DNA of 64,000 nt, taken from the NCBI RefSeq assembly GCF_019931275.1, contig NZ_JAIOTY010000002.1, forward strand, positions 1,204,631 to 1,268,630, in the 5' to 3' direction. Origin of the DNA: Nitratidesulfovibrio sp. SRB-5 (GTDB taxonomy: Bacteria; Desulfobacterota; Desulfovibrionia; Desulfovibrionales; Desulfovibrionaceae). Each line of letters begins with the position of its first letter. Position 1 is the stretch's first letter. Positions 17,902 to 26,553 of this stretch are shown here, piece after piece. The notes under the pieces were generated by a model, which had not been told where the DNA came from, did not search any database, and worked only from the letters and a program-made list of their open reading frames with translations. Made by a program: the position numbers and the translations under genes.

Positions 17902-18864
17902 CTAGAACGACAGCGCGTCGGCCTGTTGCAGGCTGCCCGCGCCCTCCGCCGTCCAGCCGCCTTCCTCGGCGGCGGGCACGCCCGACGCGGCAAGTATGGG
18001 GCCCACCATCTTGGTCAGCACGCCCTTGGGGCCGGATTCCACCCAGCGGCGCACTCCGGCGTTCCACTGGTTGGTCACGGTGGCGATCCACTGCACGGAG
18101 GACGTCATCTGCCGGGTCATGACCTCGTGCAGCGATTCGCCGTCGGTGACGGCCTGGCCGGTCACGTTGCAGTACACGGCAAAGCGCGGGCGCGACCAGG
18201 TGACCGTGCGCATGGCCTTGGCCAGTTCCTTCGCCGCCTCGTCCATGAGCGGGCTGTGAAAGGCCCCGCTGACGGGCAGGACGAGCGCGCGGCCCTTGCG
18301 GTCCTTTACCCTGGCGGCGGCATCGGCGATGGCGTCGCGCGTGCCGGACAGCACCAGCTGGCCCGGCGTGTTGTAGTTGGCGATGCGGATCATCTGGCCG
18401 GTGGCTTCGGCGGCCTCCGCCACCACGGCGTCCACGTCGGCCTGCGAAAGCTTGAGCACGGCGGCCATGGCCCCCTTGCCGTCGGGGTCGGCCTCGGCCA
18501 TCAGGCGTCCGCGCAGGGCCACCAGTTCCAGGGTGCTGTCCACGGAAAGCGCGCCGGAGGCGGCGGCAGCCGCGTATTCACCCAGGCTGTGCCCGGCGGC
18601 GCAGGCCGGGCTGACGCGCCCGGCAAGGCGCAGCCACAGGGACAGGTTGACCACGGTCAGCGCGGGTTGCAGATTGCGGGTATCGGCCATGGCCTTGTCG
18701 TCGCCGCCGTCCCAGTAGATTTCGCGCAGGGGCAGGCCGCTTGCGCGTTCGGCCTTCTTCCACAGGTCCATGGCCTCGGGCATGGCGTCGGCCACGTCGC
18801 GGCCCATGCCGGGTTCCTGCGAGCCCTGGCCGGGGAAAAGGATGGCGATGTCGGTACGGTTCAT
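17902..18864 (-). CDS. fabD: malonyl-CoA:ACP transacylase
   Basis: 320 residues from [21 protein letters not shown]. An ATG 13 codons upstream lacks a ribosome site. The nucleophile elbow GHSLGEYAA holds the catalytic serine, and the partner histidine is in [13 protein letters not shown]. The family's second signature [12 protein letters not shown] is present. It loads malonyl groups on acyl carrier protein for fatty acid synthesis. It stands alone here, outside a fab cluster. GGAG lies about nine bases before the ATG. Confidence 0.95.
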   Translation of the reverse strand: MNRTDIAILFPGQGSQEPGMGRDVADAMPEAMDLWKKAERASGLPLREIYWDGGDDKAMADTRNLQPALTVVNLSLWLRLAGRVSPACAAGHSLGEYAAAAASGALSVDSTLELVALRGRLMAEADPDGKGAMAAVLKLSQADVDAVVAEAAEATGQMIRIANYNTPGQLVLSGTRDAIADAAARVKDRKGRALVLPVSGAFHSPLMDEAAKELAKAMRTVTWSRPRFAVYCNVTGQAVTDGESLHEVMTRQMTSSVQWIATVTNQWNAGVRRWVESGPKGVLTKMVGPILAASGVPAAEEGGWTAEGAGSLQQADALSF

Positions 18865-19379
18865 TGGGTGTCGCTCCAGACGTGGGAATGGTGCCGGGTG
18901 CATGCCGGCGATGCGGTGTGCGGTATGGTGCGCGGGCGGACGCGGTGGCCGTCCCCCTCAGGACGGTGCCCGGCGGTGCCGGGCGCGTTGCCCGTTCGCT
19001 GCCCGTTCGCTGCATAGTCAAACACGCGCGCGGACGCAAGTGGTGCTGCCGTTTTCGCCCGCGCGGCCCAATGCGCGAGGGAGAGGACGGGTGCGGAAGC
19101 ACAGGAAAGCTGCCCCGTTGCGTATAGTTGCCCGACGCCGTTCCGGCGCCATTGCGCCATTGCGCCATTCGCCCGGCGGGCCCTGTCGGGACTGGTCGGG
19201 CCCTGTCGGGACAGGTCGGGACAGGACGGGCCAGTCGGGACCGGTCGAACACGTCGGCCTCTGTCGGGTCCATTGCCTGACTCTTGCCGGTGCTTGCCAG
19301 CGCGCGCCGGGGCGGCTACAAGGCCGCCAACTCCCGCATCCGGCGCGCCGCGCCGACAGGGTCACCATCAGGAGACGCC
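18865..19379. other. gene-free stretch between fabD and rsmG
   Basis: Divergent spacer of about 515 bp. It holds three direct copies of ATTGCGCC near 19150-19170 and an irregular repeat block at 19180-19272 built on CTGTCGGGAC and GGTCGGGAC. No gene or clear promoter hexamers were recognised, though both flanking genes must start from here. Confidence 0.4.
19180..19272. repeat. irregular direct repeats with GTCGGGAC core
   Basis: About eight imperfect copies of a 9-11 bp unit with GTCGGG, including two copies of the longer CGGGCCCTGTCGGGAC. It lies about 110-200 bp upstream of rsmG in the divergent spacer. Confidence 0.6.
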
Positions 19380-20156
19380 ATGCCCCCCGCAGATGTCCAC
19401 GTATCGTTAAAAGAGCTGACCCGGCTGTGCGCCGAGGCCGGGTTCGGTCCCGACAGCGTGCCCGAGGCCGCGCAGAAGTCCCTGGCGGGCTATCTGGAAC
19501 TGCTGATGAAGTGGAACCGGGTCATGAACCTGGTGGGCACGCACACCTGGCAAGCCACCTTCCGCACCCTGATCGTGGACAGCCTGCACCTGGCGCGCTT
19601 TCTGCGCACGCTGCCCCTGCCCGAGGCGCCGGAAACGTGGGATCTGGGCGCGGGGGCCGGGCTGCCGGGCATTCCCCTGCGTGCGGTATGGCAGGCGGGC
19701 ATCTACCATCTTGTTGATGCGCGCGAGAAACGCACCCTGTTCCTGTCCAACGTGCTGGCCCGCCACCCCCTGCCGGGCACCGTGGTGTTCCGGGGTAGGG
19801 TGGAGGAGTTCATGCCCACGCGTCCCAAGGCGGATTGCGTGGTGAGCCGCGCCTTTCTGCCCTGGCCGGCGGTGCTGGAACTGGTGCGCGGCCACATGGC
19901 CCCCGGCGGCATGGTGGTGTTTCTGGCCAACGAAGGCGCGCCCGCAAGCCTGCCCCCCGGCTGGAGAGTGGCTGTGCGGGCGGAATACGGGGTGCAGGCC
20001 CCGCCGCCGCACGGTGCGGGCGGGATGTCCGGACGGGCCGGGCACAACGGCCATAGTGGGCGGATCGGGCGGAACGTGACCGGCGGTGCGGCCGGGAAGG
20101 GCGGCACGGAGCCCGCCTTCACCACGCGCCATCTGTGGGCGCTGGCTTTGGAGTGA
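19380..20156 (+). CDS. rsmG: 16S rRNA (guanine-N7)-methyltransferase RsmG
   Basis: 258 residues. The start MPPADVHVSL has GGAG seven bases upstream. SAM-binding motif I is WDLGAGAGLPGIPLR (about residue 88), preceded by the family stretch LMKWNRVMNLVG. It methylates G527 of 16S rRNA. The C-terminal third is interrupted by a Gly/Arg-rich low-complexity insert (about residues 213-243) before the conserved end. This insert is not usual in the family. Confidence 0.92.
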   Translation: MPPADVHVSLKELTRLCAEAGFGPDSVPEAAQKSLAGYLELLMKWNRVMNLVGTHTWQATFRTLIVDSLHLARFLRTLPLPEAPETWDLGAGAGLPGIPLRAVWQAGIYHLVDAREKRTLFLSNVLARHPLPGTVVFRGRVEEFMPTRPKADCVVSRAFLPWPAVLELVRGHMAPGGMVVFLANEGAPASLPPGWRVAVRAEYGVQAPPPHGAGGMSGRAGHNGHSGRIGRNVTGGAAGKGGTEPAFTTRHLWALALE

Positions 20157-20286
20157 TGCCGACGCCGGGGCGGGTGGCCCTGGGCTGAACCCGGAAGGTG
20201 CGGCGGCTGCCTGCACGCTGCCATTGCCCGGGCGGTGCGTTCGCGCAATGGCCTGCGCGTGCCCCCGGCGGGGAATGGCGGACGGG

Positions 20287-20505
20287 CTATTTTTCGGGCG
20301 GGGTGCCCATCAGCGCACCCAGCTGCGACTTGCGGAAGATCAGCCGGGTGGCGGCGGCGTCGGCCTTGTCCGCCACGTCCATGAGGCGTTCGAGGAATTC
20401 GAGGATTTCGTGCCGCCGTTCTTCGGGCGAATATTCGAATTCGTCATCCAGGCGTTCCGACGACAGGTATTCCTCGATTTCGTCGAGATACTTCATGTTC
20501 AGCAT
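20287..20505 (-). CDS. small acidic hypothetical protein
   Basis: 72 residues from MLNMKYLDEIEEYLSSERLD, with GGAG eight bases upstream of 20505. The frame stays open to 20604 without a better start. The N-terminal half is strongly acidic and helical (EFEYSPEERRHEILEFLERLMD), and the C-terminus carries a basic patch. Not recognised. It lies convergent to rsmG and divergent from the STT3 gene. Codon use is normal for the region, so it is probably real. Confidence 0.65.
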   Translation of the reverse strand: MLNMKYLDEIEEYLSSERLDDEFEYSPEERRHEILEFLERLMDVADKADAAATRLIFRKSQLGALMGTPPEK

Positions 20506-20981
20506 GGCGGCGTCTCCATGGGCCGACGGGGCTGACCCGGCGGTGCAGTGTGGTGGCGGCGCGCGGTCCGGCGCATGGGCGTCCGGCGGCGTGCCCGTGC
20601 GCATGGACCTGGCGGTTCGGGCGGGTTGTTGCCCGCGCGGCTGTTTGGTTCGCGCAGTGCTCTAACGTATTTCGCGGCGCAGGTGAAGCGGTTGCTCGCA
20701 CCCTGTGTCGCCCCCCTGTCACCTCATTGTCGGACGCAGCCCCGGCGTGCCCGTTCGGTCAGGCTTGCCCGTTCGGTCAGGTTTACCCGTCAGGTCAGTT
20801 TCCTGTCCGGCCCGGGTTTACCTGTTCGGCCCGGGTTTACCTGTTCGGCCATGACGTTGCCGCGTTCGGGTGGCACCGGTTTTCACGCGGGCGCCCCGGC
20901 CCGCTGGCGATGCGCCACCGTTTCGCGTATATCCCCCCTGCGCGGTCCATTGGCCGCAACCCTTTTTCACGGCAGGAAGCC
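20506..20981. other. gene-free stretch before the STT3 gene
   Basis: About 475 bp without a supported gene. The right half holds tandem repeats (18-bp unit at 20749-20784, 19-bp unit at 20808-20845). The open frame of the STT3 gene continues through it, but the ATG at 20982 has the only ribosome-site-like AGGA. Confidence 0.4.
20749..20850. repeat. adjacent 18-bp and 19-bp tandem duplications
   Basis: GCCCGTTCGGTCAGGCTT is repeated with two changes (20749-20766, 20767-20784) and starts a third time. A second unit CGGCCCGGGTTTACCTGTT is exactly duplicated at 20808-20826 and 20827-20845. The two units share CCGTTCGG-like parts, so they may derive from each other. Confidence 0.75.
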
Positions 20982-23339
20982 ATGAGCGTGCACACGCCCG
21001 AAACATCTCCCCTTGCCTCCTCCAGCGCCGGGCACCCGGAAGCCGGGGGCAACGGCGAATCCCATACCCTGCCGGACGGCGGGCAGCGTCCCCCGGTGGG
21101 GCGGTCCCCGCGAACCCCGCAAGCTGGGCTGCGCGCCGCCGCCGTGGCGCTGTGTTCACCGGGCGGACGCGCCGTGCTGCTGGCCCTGCTGGCCTTTGGC
21201 GTGGCCTTTGCCATGCGCATGCTGGAATACCCGGCCTGGCAGACCCCGGAATACCAGTTGGACGGCGAATACCTGCTGGCCACGCACGACGCCTATCACT
21301 GGACTGCGGGGGCCGACGGCTTCGAGTTCGGTGCGGGGCACCCCATGTCCGAACTGGTGCGCTATGTGGCCCTGCTCACCGGGTCCACCTCCGGAGGGGT
21401 GGGCTTCTGGCTGCCGCCGGTCATGGGCAGCCTGCTGGCGGTGGCGGTGTTTGCCTGGGCCGCCGCGCTGGGCGGCATGGAGGCGGGGCTGTGCGCCGGG
21501 GTGCTGGCGTCGCTGGCGCCCGGCTTTCTGGCCCGCACCCTGCTGGGCTACTGCGATACCGATCTGGTGACCCTGCTGTTCGCCCTGATGGCCGCGCTTG
21601 GGCCGGGCCTGTGGCTGGCCCCGCGCCTGCGCACCCTGCCGGAGATGGCCGTGGCCCTGTACCGGCGGCTGCGGCGCGGGAGCAAGCGCGCCGCCACGGC
21701 TTCCGGAACAGCTGCGGACGGGGCTGCTGGCGCGACTGCTGGCACGACTGATGACGCATCGGGCGTCGACGATGCCCTTGCCCCCCACTGGATGGCGCTG
21801 CTGCTGTGCAGCGGCCTTCTGGGCTGGTGGTCGCAGGAGTGGCATTCCATGTTTCCGTACCTGGTGCGCTACTACGCACTGCTGGTGCCCGGCCTGGCCG
21901 TGGTGTTCGGCAGGCGCGGCGGCCGGGCCGACCTGATGGTGGGCGGGCTGCTGTACGCCCTGCCCATGCTGGGCGGCTGGCCGGGTTTTGCCGGGGCGGT
22001 GCTGCTGGCGGTGGGGCTGCGCGGTCCGTGGCCCTTCCTGCGGGCGCTGGCCGAACGGCGGGTGGTGCACGCCGCTCTGTGGCTGGTGGTGCTGTGGCTG
22101 GTGGCCGATGCCGAAGTGTTCCAGACCATGCTGAATTCGGCCCAAAGCTACATCAAGCGGGCGGGCGATGCCGTGTCCCAGGCCGACGGCGACGTGCTGG
22201 TCTACCCTTCGGTGGCCCAGAGCATCATCGAGGTGCAGGATCTTTCGGTGGCGGAGGTGCTGGCCTACTTCCACCCGTGGATGCCCGCCGCGCTGGCGGG
22301 GCTGGCCGGGTTCGGCATCGCGCTGGTGGCGCGCCCGGCGGCGTTGTTCCACCTGCCGCTGGCGGTGCTGGCCTTCCTGTCCATCAAGCTGGGCGGGCGC
22401 ATGGTCATGTTCGGGGCTCCGGTGATGGCCCTTGGCATCTGCATGCCGGTGCACTGGCTGGCGGGCCTTGTGCTGCGCGACAACTTCTACCGCACCGCCG
22501 GGCGGCTGCTGGTTTCCGCCGTGCTGCTGGTGGTGCTGGGCGCGCCGTACCTGGAGGTCATCCCGGCCATGACCCAGGGGCCCATCCTTAACCGGCGGCA
22601 CGCGGCTGCGCTGAAATTCCTGCGCACCAACACGCCGGAAGAAGCCATGATCTGGAACTGGTGGGACTGGGGCTATTCCACCCACCACTTCGCGCACCGT
22701 TCGACCATCGCCGACGGAGCGAGCCATGGCGGGCCTTCGCTGTTCGTGCCCGCCGCCGTGTACGCCTCGGACAACCCGCGCTTTGCCCGGCAGCTCATCA
22801 AGTACGCGGCCAGCAAGGGCAACATTCCCGGCAACGTCTTCGAGGGCATGAACAACCACGACGCCGACGACCTCATGCGCAAGCTGGCCGCCCGAAAGGA
22901 ACCGCTGGTGGCGGCGCAGGGCAGGCAGTATCTGGTGGTCAGCTTCGACATGCTGCGCCTGGGCTTCTGGATAACAACCTATGGCCGTTGGAACTTTCTG
23001 GCCAAGGAAGGGCGCGGCTACCAGATAGCCTCCATCAGCAAGCCGCTGCAATTCAGCATGGAAAACGGCGTGGTGCTGGTGCAGAACATGGACCCGGTGT
23101 ACGCGGAATCCATCGACGTGCTCGACGATACCGGCCTGCAACGCCAGATGTACTTCCGGTTCAACGGGCGGCACTTCATCTTCAACCGCACCACCGGCGA
23201 CAAACTGGTCATCGACGACGACATGTACAACACGCTGATGGTGCAGCTGCTGCTGTCGTCACCGGAAGACCCGCGCTTCACGCCGTATTTCAGGCTGGTG
23301 TTCGACAACGTGCATACGCGCGTGTACGAAGTATTGTGA
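20982..23339 (+). CDS. STT3/PglB-type oligosaccharyltransferase
   Basis: 785-residue multi-spanning inner-membrane protein. After a 55-residue polar N-terminus come about twelve membrane segments. The metal-binding loop aspartate can be placed in ATHDAYHWTAG (compare NDGYAFAEG of Campylobacter PglB). The catalytic WWDYG signature is present as WWDWGYSTHHFAH (about residue 558), followed by a soluble periplasmic C-terminal domain of about 220 residues. This family transfers a lipid-linked glycan to asparagine in N-X-S/T. No other pgl genes are in the window, but a family 9 glycosyltransferase lies 2 kb away. Confidence 0.88.
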   Translation: MSVHTPETSPLASSSAGHPEAGGNGESHTLPDGGQRPPVGRSPRTPQAGLRAAAVALCSPGGRAVLLALLAFGVAFAMRMLEYPAWQTPEYQLDGEYLLATHDAYHWTAGADGFEFGAGHPMSELVRYVALLTGSTSGGVGFWLPPVMGSLLAVAVFAWAAALGGMEAGLCAGVLASLAPGFLARTLLGYCDTDLVTLLFALMAALGPGLWLAPRLRTLPEMAVALYRRLRRGSKRAATASGTAADGAAGATAGTTDDASGVDDALAPHWMALLLCSGLLGWWSQEWHSMFPYLVRYYALLVPGLAVVFGRRGGRADLMVGGLLYALPMLGGWPGFAGAVLLAVGLRGPWPFLRALAERRVVHAALWLVVLWLVADAEVFQTMLNSAQSYIKRAGDAVSQADGDVLVYPSVAQSIIEVQDLSVAEVLAYFHPWMPAALAGLAGFGIALVARPAALFHLPLAVLAFLSIKLGGRMVMFGAPVMALGICMPVHWLAGLVLRDNFYRTAGRLLVSAVLLVVLGAPYLEVIPAMTQGPILNRRHAAALKFLRTNTPEEAMIWNWWDWGYSTHHFAHRSTIADGASHGGPSLFVPAAVYASDNPRFARQLIKYAASKGNIPGNVFEGMNNHDADDLMRKLAARKEPLVAAQGRQYLVVSFDMLRLGFWITTYGRWNFLAKEGRGYQIASISKPLQFSMENGVVLVQNMDPVYAESIDVLDDTGLQRQMYFRFNGRHFIFNRTTGDKLVIDDDMYNTLMVQLLLSSPEDPRFTPYFRLVFDNVHTRVYEVL

Positions 23340-23352
23340 CAGTGTCCTGCCG

Positions 23353-23820
23353 CTAGTGGTGATACGGGGAACCGCGCAGGATGCAGTCCGCCCGGTACAG
23401 CTGTTCCAGCAGCACCACCCGGGCCATCTCGTGGGGTAAGGTCATGGGGCCAAGGCAGACGCGCAGGGTGGCCCGCTTCAGGACGGCATCGTCCAGGCCG
23501 TAGGCGCCGCCGATGACGAAGCACGGCACCGCCGTGGCGTTTTCCGTCAGCCGGTCCAGCAGCGCGGCGAACTCGCGCGAGGTGTGGGCCTTGCCGCGTT
23601 CGTCCATGCATACCACGATGTCGGCGGGGCCAAGGGCGGCCAGCAGGCGCGCGCCTTCGTCGGCGTTGCGTTTGGCGGGCGGCAGGGCGGCGTCGCCGTC
23701 GCGGACCAGGGTTTCGGTCACGCGCCAGGTGTGGCGCAGCCGTTCCAGGTAATGCGCGGCGGCCTGCTGCCAGAACGGCGTCTTCAGCTTGCCCACCGCC
23801 AGCAGGCGCAGTGATTTCAC
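23353..23820 (-). CDS. rlmH: 23S rRNA (pseudouridine1915-N3)-methyltransferase RlmH
   Basis: 155 residues, full length, starting at GTG (23820) with GGAGG five bases upstream. The SPOUT-class knot is recognised by CMDERGKAHTSREFA, FVIGGAYGLDD and the C-terminal LEQLYRADCILRGSPYHH. It methylates pseudouridine 1915 in helix 69 of 23S rRNA. It converges on the STT3 gene with only 13 bp between stops, and diverges from the YrdC gene. Confidence 0.95.
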   Translation of the reverse strand: MKSLRLLAVGKLKTPFWQQAAAHYLERLRHTWRVTETLVRDGDAALPPAKRNADEGARLLAALGPADIVVCMDERGKAHTSREFAALLDRLTENATAVPCFVIGGAYGLDDAVLKRATLRVCLGPMTLPHEMARVVLLEQLYRADCILRGSPYHH

Positions 23821-23931
23821 GAAACCTCCGGATGCGTATCTTCTCGGGCCATGGTCTACCCCGGCGCGGCACGGGCGGCAAGCCGCATGGCGCGGCGGGG
23901 CATTCGGCCAGATTCCATGCTTTTTCCTGTC

Positions 23932-24606
23932 ATGCCTGACCCAACAACGGATTGCCTCATGCTCGACCTGGATGATGCCGCCGCGCTGTTGCGCGCGGGA
24001 CGGGTGGTGGTGTTTCCCACCGAGACCTTTTTCGGAGTGGGGTGCCTGGCCACCCATGCCGGAGCCGTGGACGAGGTGTACCGGGTGAAGCGCCGCGCCC
24101 ATCGCCTGGCCCTGCCGGTCATCGTGGGCCATGTGGACCAACTGGCGCAGGTGGCGGCCCCCATGGGCCCGGTGGCGGAAGGGCTGGCCCGGCGGTTCTG
24201 GCCGGGGCCGCTGTCCATCCTGCTGCCCGCGGCGCCCGGCGTGCCCGAGCCGCTTACAGGTGGTACGGGGCGCGTGGCCGTGCGCCTGACCCCGCATCCC
24301 GCGGCCCGCGAATTGTGCCTGCGGGCCGGTGGGCCGCTGGTGGCCAGCAGCGCCAACATCAGTGGGCGCCCAGCCGTGACGCGCGCCGTGGACCTTGATC
24401 CGGAACTGCTGGCCGAGGTGGCCGGGGTGATGGACCTGCCCCCCGCACCACCCGGCGGACTGCCCTCCACGCTGGTGGAAGTGCTGGATGGCGTCTGTTG
24501 CGCTACCGGCGGCTGTACTGGTGAGGGCGCGCCGCGCCTGCGGGTGTTGCGTGCCGGGGCCGTATCGGCGCAGGCCTTGCGCGATGCCGGGTACGCGCTG
24601 GAGTGA
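23932..24606 (+). CDS. Sua5/YciO/YrdC-family protein (threonylcarbamoyl-AMP synthase)
   Basis: 224 residues from 23932. ATGs at 23851 and 23959 are alternatives, none with a clear ribosome site, and 23959 (MLDLDDAAALLR) would give the tightest family fit. Key motifs are VVVFPTETFFGVGC, KRRAHRLALPVIVG (the KxR...K nucleotide site), LTPHPAAREL and the closing SSANISGRPA. It makes threonylcarbamoyl-AMP for t6A37 of ANN-decoding tRNAs. A Cys-bearing insert near the C-terminus (GVCCATGGC) is odd. Confidence 0.9.
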   Translation: MPDPTTDCLMLDLDDAAALLRAGRVVVFPTETFFGVGCLATHAGAVDEVYRVKRRAHRLALPVIVGHVDQLAQVAAPMGPVAEGLARRFWPGPLSILLPAAPGVPEPLTGGTGRVAVRLTPHPAARELCLRAGGPLVASSANISGRPAVTRAVDLDPELLAEVAGVMDLPPAPPGGLPSTLVEVLDGVCCATGGCTGEGAPRLRVLRAGAVSAQALRDAGYALE

Positions 24607-24731
24607 ACGGGTGGGGACAATCCTGCCGGGAGTACAAAAAATTTTTGCGGGGCCGTGACGGCAAAAGGGCCGCAAAACCGCATGGGACGGGCGCTGCACG
24701 GCGGCGGGAAAGTGGGTGGCAAAAAAGTTGA
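24607..24731. other. gene-free stretch after the YrdC gene
   Basis: An A/T run (AAAAAATTTTT, 24639-24649) next to an imperfect stem TTTTGCGG/CCGCAAAA may terminate YrdC transcription. Nothing else is recognised. Confidence 0.4.
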
Positions 24732-24749
24732 ACTGTTTGGCCAAACGGT
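24732..24749. promoter_or_regulatory. putative enhancer dyad (UAS) of the sigma-54 promoter
   Basis: Perfect palindrome GTTTGGCCAAAC (24735-24746), extended to 18 bp with one mismatched pair. Its centre is about 115 bp upstream of the -24 element, the normal distance for an NtrC-type activator site. Confidence 0.5.
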
Positions 24750-24854
24750 CCGTGCCGGTTCGCAGGCGGATGTTTCTTGCAAAAGCATGAAAAATCATGT
24801 GGATGCGAAGATGTCTGAAGGCGAAGCTGCCTGTGTTCAACCGCCTCGACGAGT

Positions 24855-24869
24855 TGGCACACCGCTTGC
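24855..24869 (+). promoter_or_regulatory. sigma-54 promoter of a candidate small RNA
   Basis: TTGGCAC, five bases, TTGCT. GG at 24856-24857 and GC at 24868-24869 are 12 bp apart. The match to the sigma-54 consensus is close to perfect. Predicted start point near 24881. There is no plus-strand gene before 26554. Confidence 0.8.
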
Positions 24870-24880
24870 TATATCCTGAT

Positions 24881-24936
24881 CACCTTCCTTTCTTTGCAGA
24901 TAACCGGTCCTACAGGGGTGTGGGACCGGTTTTTCT
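24881..24936 (+). ncRNA. candidate sigma-54-dependent small RNA (~55 nt)
   Basis: Predicted transcript from the sigma-54 start to an intrinsic terminator: AACCGGTCC/GGACCGGTT (24902-24910 with 24923-24931) and a T-rich tail TTTTTCTTTT. The single-stranded 5' part is C/U-rich (CACCUUCCUUUCUUUGC) and complementary in character to ribosome binding sites, as in many trans-acting regulators. No start codon with reading frame fits. It is a candidate only; it could also be the end of a longer YrdC transcript. Confidence 0.5.
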
Positions 24937-25046
24937 TTTGTGCCCCGTCCGCCATGGTCGTGTGCTGGCGTGGTTTCTGCCTTTCGGGGATATGTCGTGT
25001 GCTTCCGCCACGGACCTCCTGCCTGCCGTGCCTATTTGTCTTTATT

Positions 25047-26399
25047 TCAAGATATTCCAAGCAATTCAAGGGTGTTGGTCAGTGTTGTCCGCACGGTGAT
25101 GGCGGCCATGCACGGGCAGGGACCGTGGGGGTCAGTGGTGCCGTTGCGCCCTGTGTTCCCGGGGGGGCTGCCGTTGCCGTGTCCCCAGCCGCAGGCAAGC
25201 CTGCGCAGGGTGGCGGAGCAGGGCGCGCATTCCAGCGGGCTGGCCAGCGCCACCGCCCCGTGCGGGCACCATGCACTGGCGGGGGCCGGGCCGAACAGGG
25301 CCAGTACCGGCACTCCGTGCAGTGCGGCAAGATGCAGCGGCCCGGAATCGTTGCCGATCACCAGACGCGCGCTGCGCAGCAAATGCGCCAGCTCGTCGTG
25401 GTCGGCGGGGGTGACAACGGGCACATCACCTCCCTCCGGCATCAGGGAGCCCCGATCAAGGCCGCGTTCCAACTCCGCCGGACCCAGCACGTACAACGGA
25501 TTGTACCCGGCACGACGCAGTTCACCGGCCACGACGGCAAACCGTCGGGGAGGCCACTGTTTGGCCCGGTGTCCCGCGCCCGGCACCAGCACAACGGTGC
25601 GCGAATCCCCGCCGTCCCAGCCGCCGAACAGGGTTTGCCAGGTGCCGTGCCAGTTCTCGTCCCAGCGGGGCGGCCAGGGCAGGGCGGACGGAACCACATG
25701 TTCAAGCCGGTTGCGGAGCGTCTCGGTGACATGCCGGGCTTGACCAGTCGGCCCGATCTGCCCGATCTGCCCGATCTGCCCGATCTGCCCGATCTGCCCG
25801 ATCTGCCCGATCTGCCCGATCTGCCCGATCTGCCCGATCTGCCCGATCTGCCCGATCTGCCCGATCTGGCTGACATGGCTGACATGACTGGCATTGCCGG
25901 GGTGCGCAGCGGGGGCCATTGCCGGGGCTTCCGCGCCAGTGGCATCGCCGCCCGTGCCGCCGCCGCCCGTGCCGCCGCCGTCCATGCCGCCCCCGTCCAC
26001 ACCGGACGACAGGCAGGGCAGGGGCAGCACGCGCGGGTGGGCGGCCACCGAGGAGCGGTCCAGGCAGAACCACGCCAGCGTGGCCCCGGCCAGGGCTTGC
26101 GGCCAGACGGCTATTTCCGGCTCGCCGTACAGGCCGTCCAGCGCCCTGCGCATGTCCGGGGGGCAGGGCGCATAGCCCAGCGGGGCCAGCCAGCGCATGC
26201 GTTCCATGTTGCCTGCGAACAGCAGGCGCGGGGCATCGCCGCCCTTGCCGCCCTGGGCCACGGCGTGTTCTGGCCCGGCGCCGTCCGGCCTGGTGCCCGG
26301 CGTACCCGCCCCCCTCGCCAGCGCCAGCAGGGCGGGCCAGGCGCACAGGAAGTCGCCCAGCGCGCCGTTGTGCACGGCTATCAACTTGTCACTTTTCAT
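25047..26399 (-). CDS. glycosyltransferase family 9 (heptosyltransferase-like) protein
   Basis: 450 residues. The N-terminal Rossmann start LIAVHNGALGDFLCAWPALLAL and the C-terminal ADP-sugar site LVIGNDSGPLHLAALHGVPVLALFGPA...WCPHGA are typical of LPS heptosyltransferases (GT9). Between the two domains lies a low-complexity linker of about 90 residues: a Gly-rich run (GGGTGGGGTGGD), then thirteen repeats of Gln-Ile-Gly encoded by exact 9-bp units. Without the linker the length would be ordinary (~350). It probably adds a heptose or related sugar to a surface glycolipid at the inner membrane's cytoplasmic face. Confidence 0.85.
   Translation of the reverse strand: MKSDKLIAVHNGALGDFLCAWPALLALARGAGTPGTRPDGAGPEHAVAQGGKGGDAPRLLFAGNMERMRWLAPLGYAPCPPDMRRALDGLYGEPEIAVWPQALAGATLAWFCLDRSSVAAHPRVLPLPCLSSGVDGGGMDGGGTGGGGTGGDATGAEAPAMAPAAHPGNASHVSHVSQIGQIGQIGQIGQIGQIGQIGQIGQIGQIGQIGQIGQIGPTGQARHVTETLRNRLEHVVPSALPWPPRWDENWHGTWQTLFGGWDGGDSRTVVLVPGAGHRAKQWPPRRFAVVAGELRRAGYNPLYVLGPAELERGLDRGSLMPEGGDVPVVTPADHDELAHLLRSARLVIGNDSGPLHLAALHGVPVLALFGPAPASAWCPHGAVALASPLECAPCSATLRRLACGWGHGNGSPPGNTGRNGTTDPHGPCPCMAAITVRTTLTNTLELLGIS
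25752..25868. repeat. 9-bp in-frame tandem repeat, 13 units
   Basis: Thirteen consecutive exact copies of CCCGATCTG (plus strand), coding QIG on the minus strand inside the glycosyltransferase linker. Copy number changes would keep the frame and only alter linker length. Confidence 0.95.
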
Positions 26400-26553
26400 C
26401 TCTGCGCGTACTCTGGGAAAGTGGTGTCATATCCTCGCCGCCTTCCGGGACAGTCCGTTCCGGCCTGCGGCGGCGGGACGGAGGGGCGGACAGCCCGCCC
26501 GCAACCCCGTCACGTCAACCTCGTCACAACCGGCAAGAACGGTCACGCCCGTC

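Noticed and set aside
25752-25868. CRISPR-like array
   Set aside because: Units of 9 bp follow each other without spacers; it is an in-frame coding repeat.
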